Source: Verrucomicrobiales bacterium | GTDB lineage: Bacteria; Verrucomicrobiota; Verrucomicrobiia; Verrucomicrobiales; V1-33 | Reading direction: 5' to 3' | Assembly: GCA_028293305.1 (NCBI GenBank) | Contig: JAQGPD010000039.1 | Coordinates: 1-5,574 of the forward strand | Length of the DNA: 5,574 bases | Shown here: positions 1-5,574 of the stretch, in pieces | How positions within the stretch are numbered: position 1 is the first letter of the stretch | Layout of the letters: the number at the start of each line of letters is the position of its first letter | Made by a program: the position numbers and the translations under genes | Notes under the pieces: model-generated | The model's input: the letters and a program-made list of their open reading frames with translations, nothing else | The model's database searches: none | Told to the model about the DNA's origin: nothing

Positions 1-21
1 ACCGCTCAGAGGACTGAGCGG
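1..21 (-). terminator. Probable intrinsic terminator of the propeller/heme gene, cut by the window edge
   Basis: An 8-base perfect inverted repeat (CCGCTCAG at 2-9, CTGAGCGG at 14-21) encloses a 4-base loop. It starts 17 bases beyond the TAG stop codon (38-40) of the minus-strand gene, where a terminator is expected. Read on the minus strand, the only base after the stem inside the window is a T, so the U-tract that would prove intrinsic termination lies outside or is absent. The hairpin is seen directly; its terminator role is inferred from position. Confidence 0.55.
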
Positions 22-37
22 ACTACTCTCTTTAAAC

Positions 38-3000
38 CTAACCCCTCTTCAAACCCCGCAGCCAAGCCATCAAATCCCGGATTTCCCGCAGCGTCAGCAG
101 CGTCCCCACCGGCGGCATGGGACTGACGCTTCGGGCCGGTTCCTGACTGTTAGTGCTGTCCGGTTTTGTTCCACCCGCTCCCTCGAACCCCTTGGCGATT
201 TTCGCGGACGGATGGATCAGGCTTTCCAATAACAACGAGTCATTCAGCCGGTCCGCCACCCCATCCAAATCCGGTCCGCTGATTCCGCCGCGACCCTTGA
301 CGGAATGGCAGGTGACGCAGCCGGCATCCGCGTTGGTTTCAAAAATCATACGTCCCGCGGCGGGGTCGCCGTGCTCCATCGTCATTCGCCAGCCCGCCAG
401 GGGATCGACGTTCATGGACAGTGACGCCATCCAGGCATCCCAGGCGCGGCGCCAGGGCGAGCGACTCTCGATATCGCGTCGTTGCAGCGCCTCCAGAACC
501 TCCACCTGGATGCCCGGTTCGATGAGGCCGGCGCCGAGCCGGCGGGCGGATTCCAATAGATATTTTTCGTTATCGTTTCCGTTCCCCGGCAGACGGTCCA
601 GAGCGCGGAAAGCCCACTGTTTTTCCACCACCGATCCCACCGCCAGCGCGTCCTGCATTTGCAGCACAGCGGTTTTCGGATCCCTCCGCATCATCCAGGC
701 CCGGGCCTCCGCGCGCACGGATTCCGGAGCCGGTGGAAGTGTCAGGGCCTTCACGGCTTCGGGGGTCAATTCACTGGTTCCAGCCAGGCGATGCCATGCC
801 GCCAGGCGCTCCGCATCCGGTGACTGGGAGTTGTTAAGAAGTGTGAGGAGCTGTCCGGGCGTGGCGGCCGGCTTGAGGGTTTCCTGGATTTGCGCCGCTT
901 TGGCCGCCAAGGTGGAATCCGCATCCTGACGAAGCGCCGCCACGGTGGAGCGCAGCCATGCGTCGCCCACGCCCGGGAGCCGGGACATGTTATGACGGGG
1001 CCGCCGCCAGACCGAATCCAGTGCCTCCGCGGCATCCCAGTTTTGAAGAATCTCCAGCGCCAGCAGTCGTGCGCCGGCATCGTTTTTCGCCTCCCCTGCG
1101 AAGGCTCCCACGCGGGCGGAATCGGCGGGGGTGCCCAGGTAAACCGCCGCCTCCAGGGCGCGGCGGGCGGTCGCGGCCGGCAGCGGCCCGGGGGTGTCCA
1201 GCAGCGCGGCCAGGGCGGGGAAGCCTGACAGAATCGGAAGATCGTAAATCGCCCTGGCCGCCTCCGTCGCCACCACGACGTCGCTATCTGTCAGGAAATC
1301 CGCCGATTGCGGCGCGGCCTGGCGGCGCAGGGCATGGATCAGCGTGAGCCGCGTTTCGGGCGTGGCCGCCTGGTGGGCCGTATCCGCCAGGAAACGGGCG
1401 GGCACGGTGCTGGCCATCGCGTGGGCGAGGCTGTGGCGGAGAAACGGATCCCGCGTGGTATTGGCCTCCGCCGTGGCCACGAGGTCGGGCAGCAGATCCG
1501 GGGCCTGACAGGCGGTCAGAGCCGCCGCCGCCGCGAGGCGGACGGGTTCGGATTCGTCACGGAGCGCCTTGCGCAGGGCAGGGGGCGCGATGCCTTTGGG
1601 ACCGCCTCCCAGCAGGGTCGCGGCGGCGGCGCGGACCGCCGGCTCCGGATCTGTCAGGAAGGTGATGATTTCATTCATCAAAGTGATATCCTGCCGGGCC
1701 ACCGTGGCGGCGCCCCAAAGTCCCTGCAATCGTCCTGACAAGGTTGTCCCGCGGCGCGCGACCTGCAGGAGCGCCTCCAACGAATCCTGAAAACTCATGC
1801 CCTCCAGCCGCTGGCCGGCCCGCAGCCGCACCCGCGGGGAGGCGTGCTCCAACATTCCTTTCAGCTCGCGGACGGCCAGGGCGGGCAGACGGCGCGTGAT
1901 AATTTCAGAGGCTTTGGAATCGACGGCCCCAAGCTTCGCGGGCCAGGTCAGGCAGCGGATCCGGCAACGGCTGTGCACGTCCACCGCGTCCCCCCAGTCG
2001 GCAAAATAAACCGCGCCTCCGGGGTCGCGGGCCAGCGCCATCACGGCACCGCCGCGCCACACATCCTGGACTTCCATCATGTTCAGCCATGACGATTCCG
2101 GCCGCAGTCCCATGGACCAAAGGCCGCCCTTTCCGCCGCCCCGGGCATCCGCCGCTAACAACGTTCCATCCGGCAGAATCTCCAAGGCCGACGCGGTCCC
2201 CTCCACCGACGCCACCGCCGGCAAAATCCATTGCGGGCGGTCCGGCGAAGGAGCCTGCCGGGGACTGGCCGATTCCATGTTTTCGTCAAACCACACGCCT
2301 TTTCCCGGTTCGTCCGAGGCCCCCGCCCGCCATCCGAAATCCGCGCCCGGGATCACCAGCAAAAGCCGCGCTTTGCCGCCCGCCGCCCCCTGGTCCATAG
2401 CCATGAGACGGCCATCCGGGGTCATGGCCAGGCCGGTGGGATTCCGCAATCCGGTGGCGATGATCTCCAGCCCGGACCCGTCCGGTCGGCAGCGGAAAAT
2501 GGCGCCCGATCCAATGCCGCGCCGCCGCGACTGGCCGGACTTCGAGCCCGCTCCGGCCGACGGCATTTCCGGCGCCGGAATTTGATAGCCTCGCTCGCCC
2601 ATTCCAAAATAAATCCAGCCATCCGGCGCTTCCATGAGCGCATGCAGGTCCGCGCCCCAAGGCCCGTTGCCCAGGCCAAAATCACCCGCCAGGGGCGTGC
2701 GCTCCTCCGCGCGTCCGTCGTCGTTCCGATCCTCCAGCCGCCACATCCGGGGCGCGCATCCAAACAGCCAACGTCCTCCAGGCAGGGCCAGCAGGGCACT
2801 GCCGGGACCGTCCAGGGAGTCCTGGAAATTCCCGGCGACGGTCACCGATTCCGTGGCGCGGCCATCCCCATCGTCGTCTTTGAGCCATCTGACCGATTCA
2901 GAAAACTTTGTCAGGAAATTCGAAGGCCCGTCGCCCGCGTCCTTGTAAAAAGGCGCGCGCATTTTCAAAAGGCCATCCAGTTTTCCAGTCGCCAGCCATC

Positions 3001-3355
3001 GGCTGACGGCATGCTCGCGCTGCTCCAGGGAAAGCAGCGCCCGGTCCTGCGCCAACAATTCCGCGTCCTCCCCCGGGTCCACCGTTCCGCGGCCAAACGC
3101 CCGGGCGGTGACGGCGGCGAACACTTTTCCGGCATCATCCACGGAAAGCGCCAGCACTTGCCCGCCCACTTCGTCCGGGGCAAATTCCACAACGACCGGC
3201 CCGGTTGGCGACGGCTTGTTTACAGCATCGGATTTTGCCGGAGCTGGCACCGGCGCCGCGGGTGCACCCTTGGAAGGAGAGGTTTTCGGAGGCTGGGCGG
3301 GAGCGGGCGTGGAGCCGGCGAGGAAGGGGATTGCTAGGAAAATGAGGCGGCGCAC
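38..3355 (-). CDS. Secreted PVC-type membrane-bound dehydrogenase-like beta-propeller / HEAT repeat / c-type heme (CxxCH) protein
   Basis: This is probably a periplasmic redox protein whose substrate is unknown. Residues 1-20 form a Sec signal peptide (MRR, then a hydrophobic core) with a likely cut after A-P-A20. A Pro/Ala/Lys/Ser-rich linker follows (about 21-54). Residues about 55-470 resemble the PVC 'membrane-bound dehydrogenase' propeller (TIGR02604-like), with calcium-type loops at 160-165 (DDDGDG) and 209-214 (DRNDDG) and the segments GERGY, AIFRCRPDGSGLE and TGLRNPTGLA. Residues about 490-830 contain HEAT-like helical pairs such as EPAVRAAAATLLG and EPVRLAAAAALT; the rest to about 985 is also largely helical. 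Residues about 995-1105 form a cytochrome c-like domain (TIGR02603-like) with CVTCH at 1013-1017 and Met1080 as the likely distal heme ligand. The start is GTG: an in-frame TGA lies 12 bases upstream and there is no Shine-Dalgarno sequence. The reading frame is intact. The family call is strong; enzymatic activity is inference. Confidence 0.95.
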   Translation of the reverse strand: MRRLIFLAIPFLAGSTPAPAQPPKTSPSKGAPAAPVPAPAKSDAVNKPSPTGPVVVEFAPDEVGGQVLALSVDDAGKVFAAVTARAFGRGTVDPGEDAELLAQDRALLSLEQREHAVSRWLATGKLDGLLKMRAPFYKDAGDGPSNFLTKFSESVRWLKDDDGDGRATESVTVAGNFQDSLDGPGSALLALPGGRWLFGCAPRMWRLEDRNDDGRAEERTPLAGDFGLGNGPWGADLHALMEAPDGWIYFGMGERGYQIPAPEMPSAGAGSKSGQSRRRGIGSGAIFRCRPDGSGLEIIATGLRNPTGLAMTPDGRLMAMDQGAAGGKARLLLVIPGADFGWRAGASDEPGKGVWFDENMESASPRQAPSPDRPQWILPAVASVEGTASALEILPDGTLLAADARGGGKGGLWSMGLRPESSWLNMMEVQDVWRGGAVMALARDPGGAVYFADWGDAVDVHSRCRIRCLTWPAKLGAVDSKASEIITRRLPALAVRELKGMLEHASPRVRLRAGQRLEGMSFQDSLEALLQVARRGTTLSGRLQGLWGAATVARQDITLMNEIITFLTDPEPAVRAAAATLLGGGPKGIAPPALRKALRDESEPVRLAAAAALTACQAPDLLPDLVATAEANTTRDPFLRHSLAHAMASTVPARFLADTAHQAATPETRLTLIHALRRQAAPQSADFLTDSDVVVATEAARAIYDLPILSGFPALAALLDTPGPLPAATARRALEAAVYLGTPADSARVGAFAGEAKNDAGARLLALEILQNWDAAEALDSVWRRPRHNMSRLPGVGDAWLRSTVAALRQDADSTLAAKAAQIQETLKPAATPGQLLTLLNNSQSPDAERLAAWHRLAGTSELTPEAVKALTLPPAPESVRAEARAWMMRRDPKTAVLQMQDALAVGSVVEKQWAFRALDRLPGNGNDNEKYLLESARRLGAGLIEPGIQVEVLEALQRRDIESRSPWRRAWDAWMASLSMNVDPLAGWRMTMEHGDPAAGRMIFETNADAGCVTCHSVKGRGGISGPDLDGVADRLNDSLLLESLIHPSAKIAKGFEGAGGTKPDSTNSQEPARSVSPMPPVGTLLTLREIRDLMAWLRGLKRG

Positions 3356-3447
3356 GCGCGAGGTTCAGCCATGCCGCGCGCGGACGCAAGCAATCCGGAG
3401 GCGCTTCTTGCAAGTGGCGGGAAGTCACGCTACAAAAACATTCTCCC
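3356..3447. promoter_or_regulatory. Divergent intergenic region between the heme protein and the membrane protein
   Basis: These 92 bases separate two divergent starts, so they should hold promoters for both genes. A plus-strand candidate is annotated separately. For the minus-strand gene I found no convincing -10/-35 pair. A 10-base GC palindrome (CCGCGCGCGG, 3374-3383) lies 18 bases upstream of the GTG start codon and could be an operator, but alternating GC runs are common in such DNA. Confidence 0.5.
3408..3436 (+). promoter_or_regulatory. Candidate sigma70-type promoter of the membrane-protein gene
   Basis: A -35-like TTGCAA (3408-3413, 4 of 6 consensus bases) and a -10-like TACAAA (3431-3436, 4 of 6) are separated by exactly 17 bases. 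Transcription would begin near 3442-3444, only about 5 bases before the ATG at 3448, giving an essentially leaderless message. That agrees with the absence of a Shine-Dalgarno sequence. Each hexamer is only a partial match, so the call rests mainly on spacing and position. Confidence 0.4.
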
Positions 3448-3927
3448 ATGATCCCGAATCTCAAAGATCTTCCCCCTATCGAGGAGGAGCCGCATCCCAT
3501 CCGAAAGCTGCTGAAGCCCGCATTGGGGTTGATCATCATGCTGGTCTGTTGCGGCGGACTCATTTATTTTTATATGAACGGCCTGCAAAAAGCCGCCACG
3601 CAGGAGACACAAATCACGGAAGGCCTGCAAAGCATCGGCGCCGACCTGTGGCTGAAAGGCGGCGCGCGGGAAATCAAGACGGTGGATCCGGACCTCATCA
3701 CCGAACTCGCGCGGCTGCGGGGGAAGGTCGGGTTGGACGTCAAAATCCTGGCGCTGTCCGCCGATCCCGGCCTTGGCACGGGCGGCGGCACCCACCAGCT
3801 GGTTTACACGACCGCGAAAACGGTGGTGATCACCATCCAATTGTTCGTGGATCCCACGGAAAACCGCGTGGACATTCTGGGCTGGACCACCAATCCCGAA
3901 TTTCAGGACCGGGCTGCCCTCCGCTGA
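3448..3927 (+). CDS. Hypothetical single-pass membrane protein (159 aa)
   Basis: I do not recognise a family. The protein has a short acidic/proline-rich N-terminus (1-16, including LPPIEEEP), a basic stretch (R19, K20, K23), and one strong hydrophobic segment at about 24-42 (LGLIIMLVCCGGLIYFY). A soluble domain of about 115 residues follows. The positive charges before the helix suggest the C-terminal domain faces the periplasm. That domain has a predicted helix near 50-63, a second near 81-92 (PDLITELARLRG) and alternating hydrophobic strands at 96-103, 117-134 and 140-147, suggesting a small alpha/beta fold, with a Gly-rich turn GLGTGGG at 108-114. The CC pair at 34-35 is not a lipobox, because the preceding residue is Val. 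The gene is divergent from the heme protein and 174 bases before the oxidoreductase. Codon use looks like that of its neighbours. The ATG at 3448 keeps the basic residues before the helix. That it is coding is likely; its function is unknown. Confidence 0.8.
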   Translation: MIPNLKDLPPIEEEPHPIRKLLKPALGLIIMLVCCGGLIYFYMNGLQKAATQETQITEGLQSIGADLWLKGGAREIKTVDPDLITELARLRGKVGLDVKILALSADPGLGTGGGTHQLVYTTAKTVVITIQLFVDPTENRVDILGWTTNPEFQDRAALR

Positions 3928-4101
3928 GAAAACGGCGGGTTTTCCGTCAGGGGCGCGGTGGGTTTACGGCGTGGAATCATCATAAACCGGCTTTTCGCCC
4001 GCAGGGAAAAATACGGGAACTCTCCCGAAAAACGCACAAGATAGGAGTCGACGGCGACGTTTGAAAAGTATAATTGATCTCATCCGTTTCACCACCCTAT
4101 C
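3928..4101. other. Intergenic region between membrane protein and oxidoreductase
   Basis: No gene is seen here. Just after the stop codon, GAAAAC (3928-3933) and GTTTTC (3939-3944) can pair around a 5-base loop, but the stem is AT-rich and lacks a following T-run, so no convincing terminator for the membrane-protein gene is present. A small hairpin lies at 4014-4027 (CGGGA, 4-base loop, TCCCG). A -10 box for the downstream gene lies at 4069-4074. Confidence 0.6.
4048..4074 (+). promoter_or_regulatory. Candidate promoter of the Gfo/Idh/MocA oxidoreductase gene
   Basis: TATAAT at 4069-4074 matches the sigma70 -10 consensus exactly, in a locally AT-rich patch of otherwise GC-rich DNA. Transcription would start near 4080-4082, giving a 5' leader of about 20 bases before the ATG at 4102. 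The -35 side is weak: TCGACG (4048-4053) matches 4 of 6 positions of TTGACA but leaves a short 15-base spacer. No Shine-Dalgarno sequence lies before the ATG. The gene therefore probably has its own transcription start. Confidence 0.6.
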
Positions 4102-5409
4102 ATGAACCCCATCCTACCTGCTTCTCCCCGACGCCAATTTCTAAAAGCCGGTGCCGCCGCCGGTGTGGCCGCCACCGTGGCTTTCCCGAACATCTCCCGC
4201 GGCGCGGATGATTCCCGCCGCCTGAAAGTCGGTCTCATCGGTTGCGGCGGACGCGGCACAGGTGCGGCGCAGGACGCCATGACCGCCGACAGCAATGTGG
4301 AATTGCACGCCGTGGCGGACGTTTTTCCGGAATCCGTCAGCACCAGCCTGCGCAGTCTGAAGGAAGCCTTCCGCGACCGCGTCACCGTGGATGAAAGCCG
4401 CACCTTCCTGGGCCTGGACGCCTATCAGAAAATGCTGGAGAGCGGCGTGGATGTGGTCCTGCTGGCCACTCCTCCCGGTTTCCGTCCCCTGCATTTCGAG
4501 GCCGCCGTCGCCGCCGGCAAACACGTGTTTTGCGAAAAACCGACCGGCGTGGACATCCCCGGCGTGAAGCGCATCATCGCCGCCGCGGAGAAGGCGAAGT
4601 CCCAGGGCACCGCCGTGGTTTCCGGCTTTTGCTGGCGCCGCAGTGCCTCGCGCCGCGCGGCCTTTGAGCAAATCGCCAACGGAGTGATCGGCGATGTCAC
4701 CAGCTATTACGCCACCTATTACACCGGCCCCGTGAAGCCCATGCAGCCGGCCTCGGCGCGCAAAGCGGAGTGGAGCGATATCGAGTGGCAGCTGCGCAAC
4801 TGGATGAATTTTTCCTGGCTCAGCGGCGACAGTTTCGTGGAGCAGGCCGTGCACAGCGTGGACAAAGTCGGCTGGGCTTTCCAGGACAAGGACCCTATCA
4901 GTTGTATCGCCACCGGCGGCCGCCAGGTGCCCGCGGAAGGCGGAAATATCTACGACCACTTCAGCGCCATTTATGAATTCCCGGGCGGCATTTTCGGTCA
5001 CGTGGCCAGCCGCCAGCAGACCAAATGCGATAACGAAAACGCCGACTACATCCGCGGAACCAAGGGCGTCTGCGTGATCGGAAAAGGCTCCGCTCCCTAC
5101 ATCAAACTCCACGGCTCCGACGATACCTTCTGGCGTTACCGTGAAGAGGATAACCAAATGTATACCCAGGAACACGTCGAGCTGTTCCAATCCATCCGCT
5201 CCGGCAAACCGCTGAACGATGGTTCCTGGATGACCCACAGCACCATGCTGGGCATCATGGGCCGCACCGCCGCCTACACCGGCAAACGCGTGACCTGGGA
5301 CCAGATCACCAACAGCAATGACGACCTCGCCCCCGAAGACAGTTTCAAGTGGGACTCCTCCTTCACGCCCACTCCGATGCCACAGCCCGGCGTCACGCCG
5401 TTGGTGTGA
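4102..5409 (+). CDS. Tat-exported Gfo/Idh/MocA family oxidoreductase (435 aa)
   Basis: This is a probable NAD(P)-dependent sugar or polyol oxidoreductase that acts outside the cytoplasm. The N-terminus is a twin-arginine signal: SPRRQFLK (8-15), then an Ala/Gly hydrophobic stretch to about residue 30, with likely processing near 35. The Rossmann fold begins at about 41 with VGLIGCGGRGTG (43-54). D73 ends the second strand, where nucleotide ribose is normally bound. The family's catalytic Lys is in the EKP motif (145-147), preceded by GKHVFC. The C-terminal alpha/beta domain holds WQLRNWMNFSWLSGD (229-243) and EQAVHSVD (247-254), with H251 in the usual catalytic His position. Tat export suggests the protein folds with its cofactor before transport, as in Zymomonas glucose-fructose oxidoreductase. 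Length is normal for exported members. The gene has its own -10 box and a strong terminator, suggesting a single-gene unit. The substrate cannot be read from the sequence. Confidence 0.97.
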   Translation: MNPILPASPRRQFLKAGAAAGVAATVAFPNISRGADDSRRLKVGLIGCGGRGTGAAQDAMTADSNVELHAVADVFPESVSTSLRSLKEAFRDRVTVDESRTFLGLDAYQKMLESGVDVVLLATPPGFRPLHFEAAVAAGKHVFCEKPTGVDIPGVKRIIAAAEKAKSQGTAVVSGFCWRRSASRRAAFEQIANGVIGDVTSYYATYYTGPVKPMQPASARKAEWSDIEWQLRNWMNFSWLSGDSFVEQAVHSVDKVGWAFQDKDPISCIATGGRQVPAEGGNIYDHFSAIYEFPGGIFGHVASRQQTKCDNENADYIRGTKGVCVIGKGSAPYIKLHGSDDTFWRYREEDNQMYTQEHVELFQSIRSGKPLNDGSWMTHSTMLGIMGRTAAYTGKRVTWDQITNSNDDLAPEDSFKWDSSFTPTPMPQPGVTPLV

Positions 5410-5437
5410 TTTTGGCCGGAAGCGGCTGTATTTTGTG

Positions 5438-5472
5438 AGGACCGGCCCGTGCATGCGGGCCGGTCTTTTTTT
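5438..5472 (+). terminator. Strong intrinsic terminator of the oxidoreductase gene
   Basis: A perfect 10-base stem (GACCGGCCCG at 5440-5449 with CGGGCCGGTC at 5456-5465) encloses the loop TGCATG and is followed immediately by seven Ts (5466-5472). The base pairing can extend by a G-U and an A-T pair outward, into the T-run. It lies about 30 bases after the TGA stop codon. Confidence 0.95.
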
Positions 5473-5485
5473 GGTCAGGGGAAAA

Positions 5486-5523
5486 GGACGGAAGGGACGG
5501 AAGGGACGAAAGGGACACGGAAG
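5486..5523. repeat. Short tandem repeat, 9-base unit GGACGGAAG
   Basis: Two exact copies of GGACGGAAG (5486-5494, 5495-5503) are followed by a one-mismatch copy, GGACGAAAG (5504-5512), and a copy with two extra bases, GGACACGGAAG (5513-5523). The last copy overlaps a small inverted repeat, GGGAC (5512-5516) and GTCCC (5523-5527). The array starts 13 bases after the T-run of the terminator. It is intergenic; the glycine/arginine/lysine-rich reading frame across it is a by-product of the repeat. Confidence 0.85.
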
Positions 5524-5540
5524 TCCCGGACACGGGTTGA

Positions 5541-5574
5541 CCGGGCATGGGTAGGCCGGGCATGGGTAGGCCGG
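5541..5574. repeat. Tandem repeat, 15-base unit CCGGGCATGGGTAGG, running off the window
   Basis: Two exact copies (5541-5555 and 5556-5570) are followed by the first four bases of a third (5571-5574) where the window ends. The full copy number is unknown. The unit differs from the 9-base repeat just upstream, so two kinds of short repeat are adjacent here. Confidence 0.8.

Noticed and set aside
2231..3337. A 368-codon open frame on the plus strand opposite the heme-protein gene
   Set aside because: The translation is Arg/Pro/Gly-rich with no recognisable motif, and the opposite strand encodes a coherent signal peptide and propeller here.
3538..3555. Lipobox at the Cys-Cys pair (residues 34-35) of the membrane protein
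   Set aside because: The residue before Cys34 is Val rather than Gly, Ala or Ser, and the N-terminal region is long and acidic. It fits a membrane anchor better.
3928..3947. Possible terminator after the membrane-protein gene
   Set aside because: The 6-base stem is mostly A-T and no T-run follows, so it is unlikely to end transcription.
3961..3988. Inverted repeat GGTTTA/TAAACC in the intergenic region
   Set aside because: It has only 6 pairs with a 16-base loop; this is expected by chance and has no supporting context.
3108..4064. A 318-codon plus-strand frame spanning the divergent intergenic region
   Set aside because: It overlaps the heme gene in antisense and the membrane-protein gene in a different frame, with no domain or hydrophobic pattern. 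It is a GC-rich shadow.
4141..5454. A 437-codon open frame on the minus strand opposite the oxidoreductase gene
   Set aside because: It lies antisense to a gene with clear Tat, Rossmann and EKP motifs. Its translation is rich in Gly, Ala, Val and His, as expected from the antisense of GC-rich coding DNA, and it shows no domain. It would also begin inside the terminator hairpin.
5318..5554. A 78-codon plus-strand frame ending in Gly-Arg-Lys repeats
   Set aside because: It overlaps the end of the oxidoreductase gene in another frame, passes through the terminator, and its repeats come from the 9-base DNA tandem repeat.

Overview
The window looks like chromosomal DNA of a GC-rich member of the PVC superphylum, most likely Verrucomicrobiota. 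The main reason is the large minus-strand gene. It joins a beta-propeller 'membrane-bound dehydrogenase' domain, HEAT-type helical repeats and a single CxxCH heme domain, an architecture known mainly from Planctomycetes and Verrucomicrobia. A Tat-exported Gfo/Idh/MocA oxidoreductase fits the same lineage. None of the three genes has a recognisable Shine-Dalgarno sequence. The assignment is inferred from protein families, not from a marker gene.

Layout: positions 1-37 hold a hairpin that is probably the terminator of the first gene, cut by the window edge. Positions 38-3355 (minus) encode the 1105-residue secreted propeller/HEAT/cytochrome c protein. A 92-base divergent intergenic region (3356-3447) follows, with a candidate promoter for the next gene. 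Positions 3448-3927 (plus) encode a 159-residue single-pass membrane protein of unknown function. A 174-base gap (3928-4101) carries a perfect TATAAT box about 27 bases before the next start codon. Positions 4102-5409 (plus) encode the 435-residue Gfo/Idh/MocA-family oxidoreductase, followed by a strong intrinsic terminator (5438-5472). The window ends in short tandem repeats: a 9-base unit, then a 15-base unit that runs off the edge.

The two recognisable enzymes both appear to act outside the cytoplasm, one Sec-exported with a covalently bound heme and one exported folded by Tat. They could belong to a periplasmic carbohydrate-oxidation repertoire of the kind expanded in polysaccharide-degrading PVC bacteria. 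They are on opposite strands or have their own promoter signals, so nothing shows a shared operon or pathway. I see no CRISPR array, tRNA, rRNA, transposase or phage gene. The more unusual points are an apparently shortened heme domain and altered acidic motifs in the propeller protein, the uncharacterised membrane protein with a possibly leaderless promoter, and the terminal repeat array. I found no clear evidence of a new multi-gene system.
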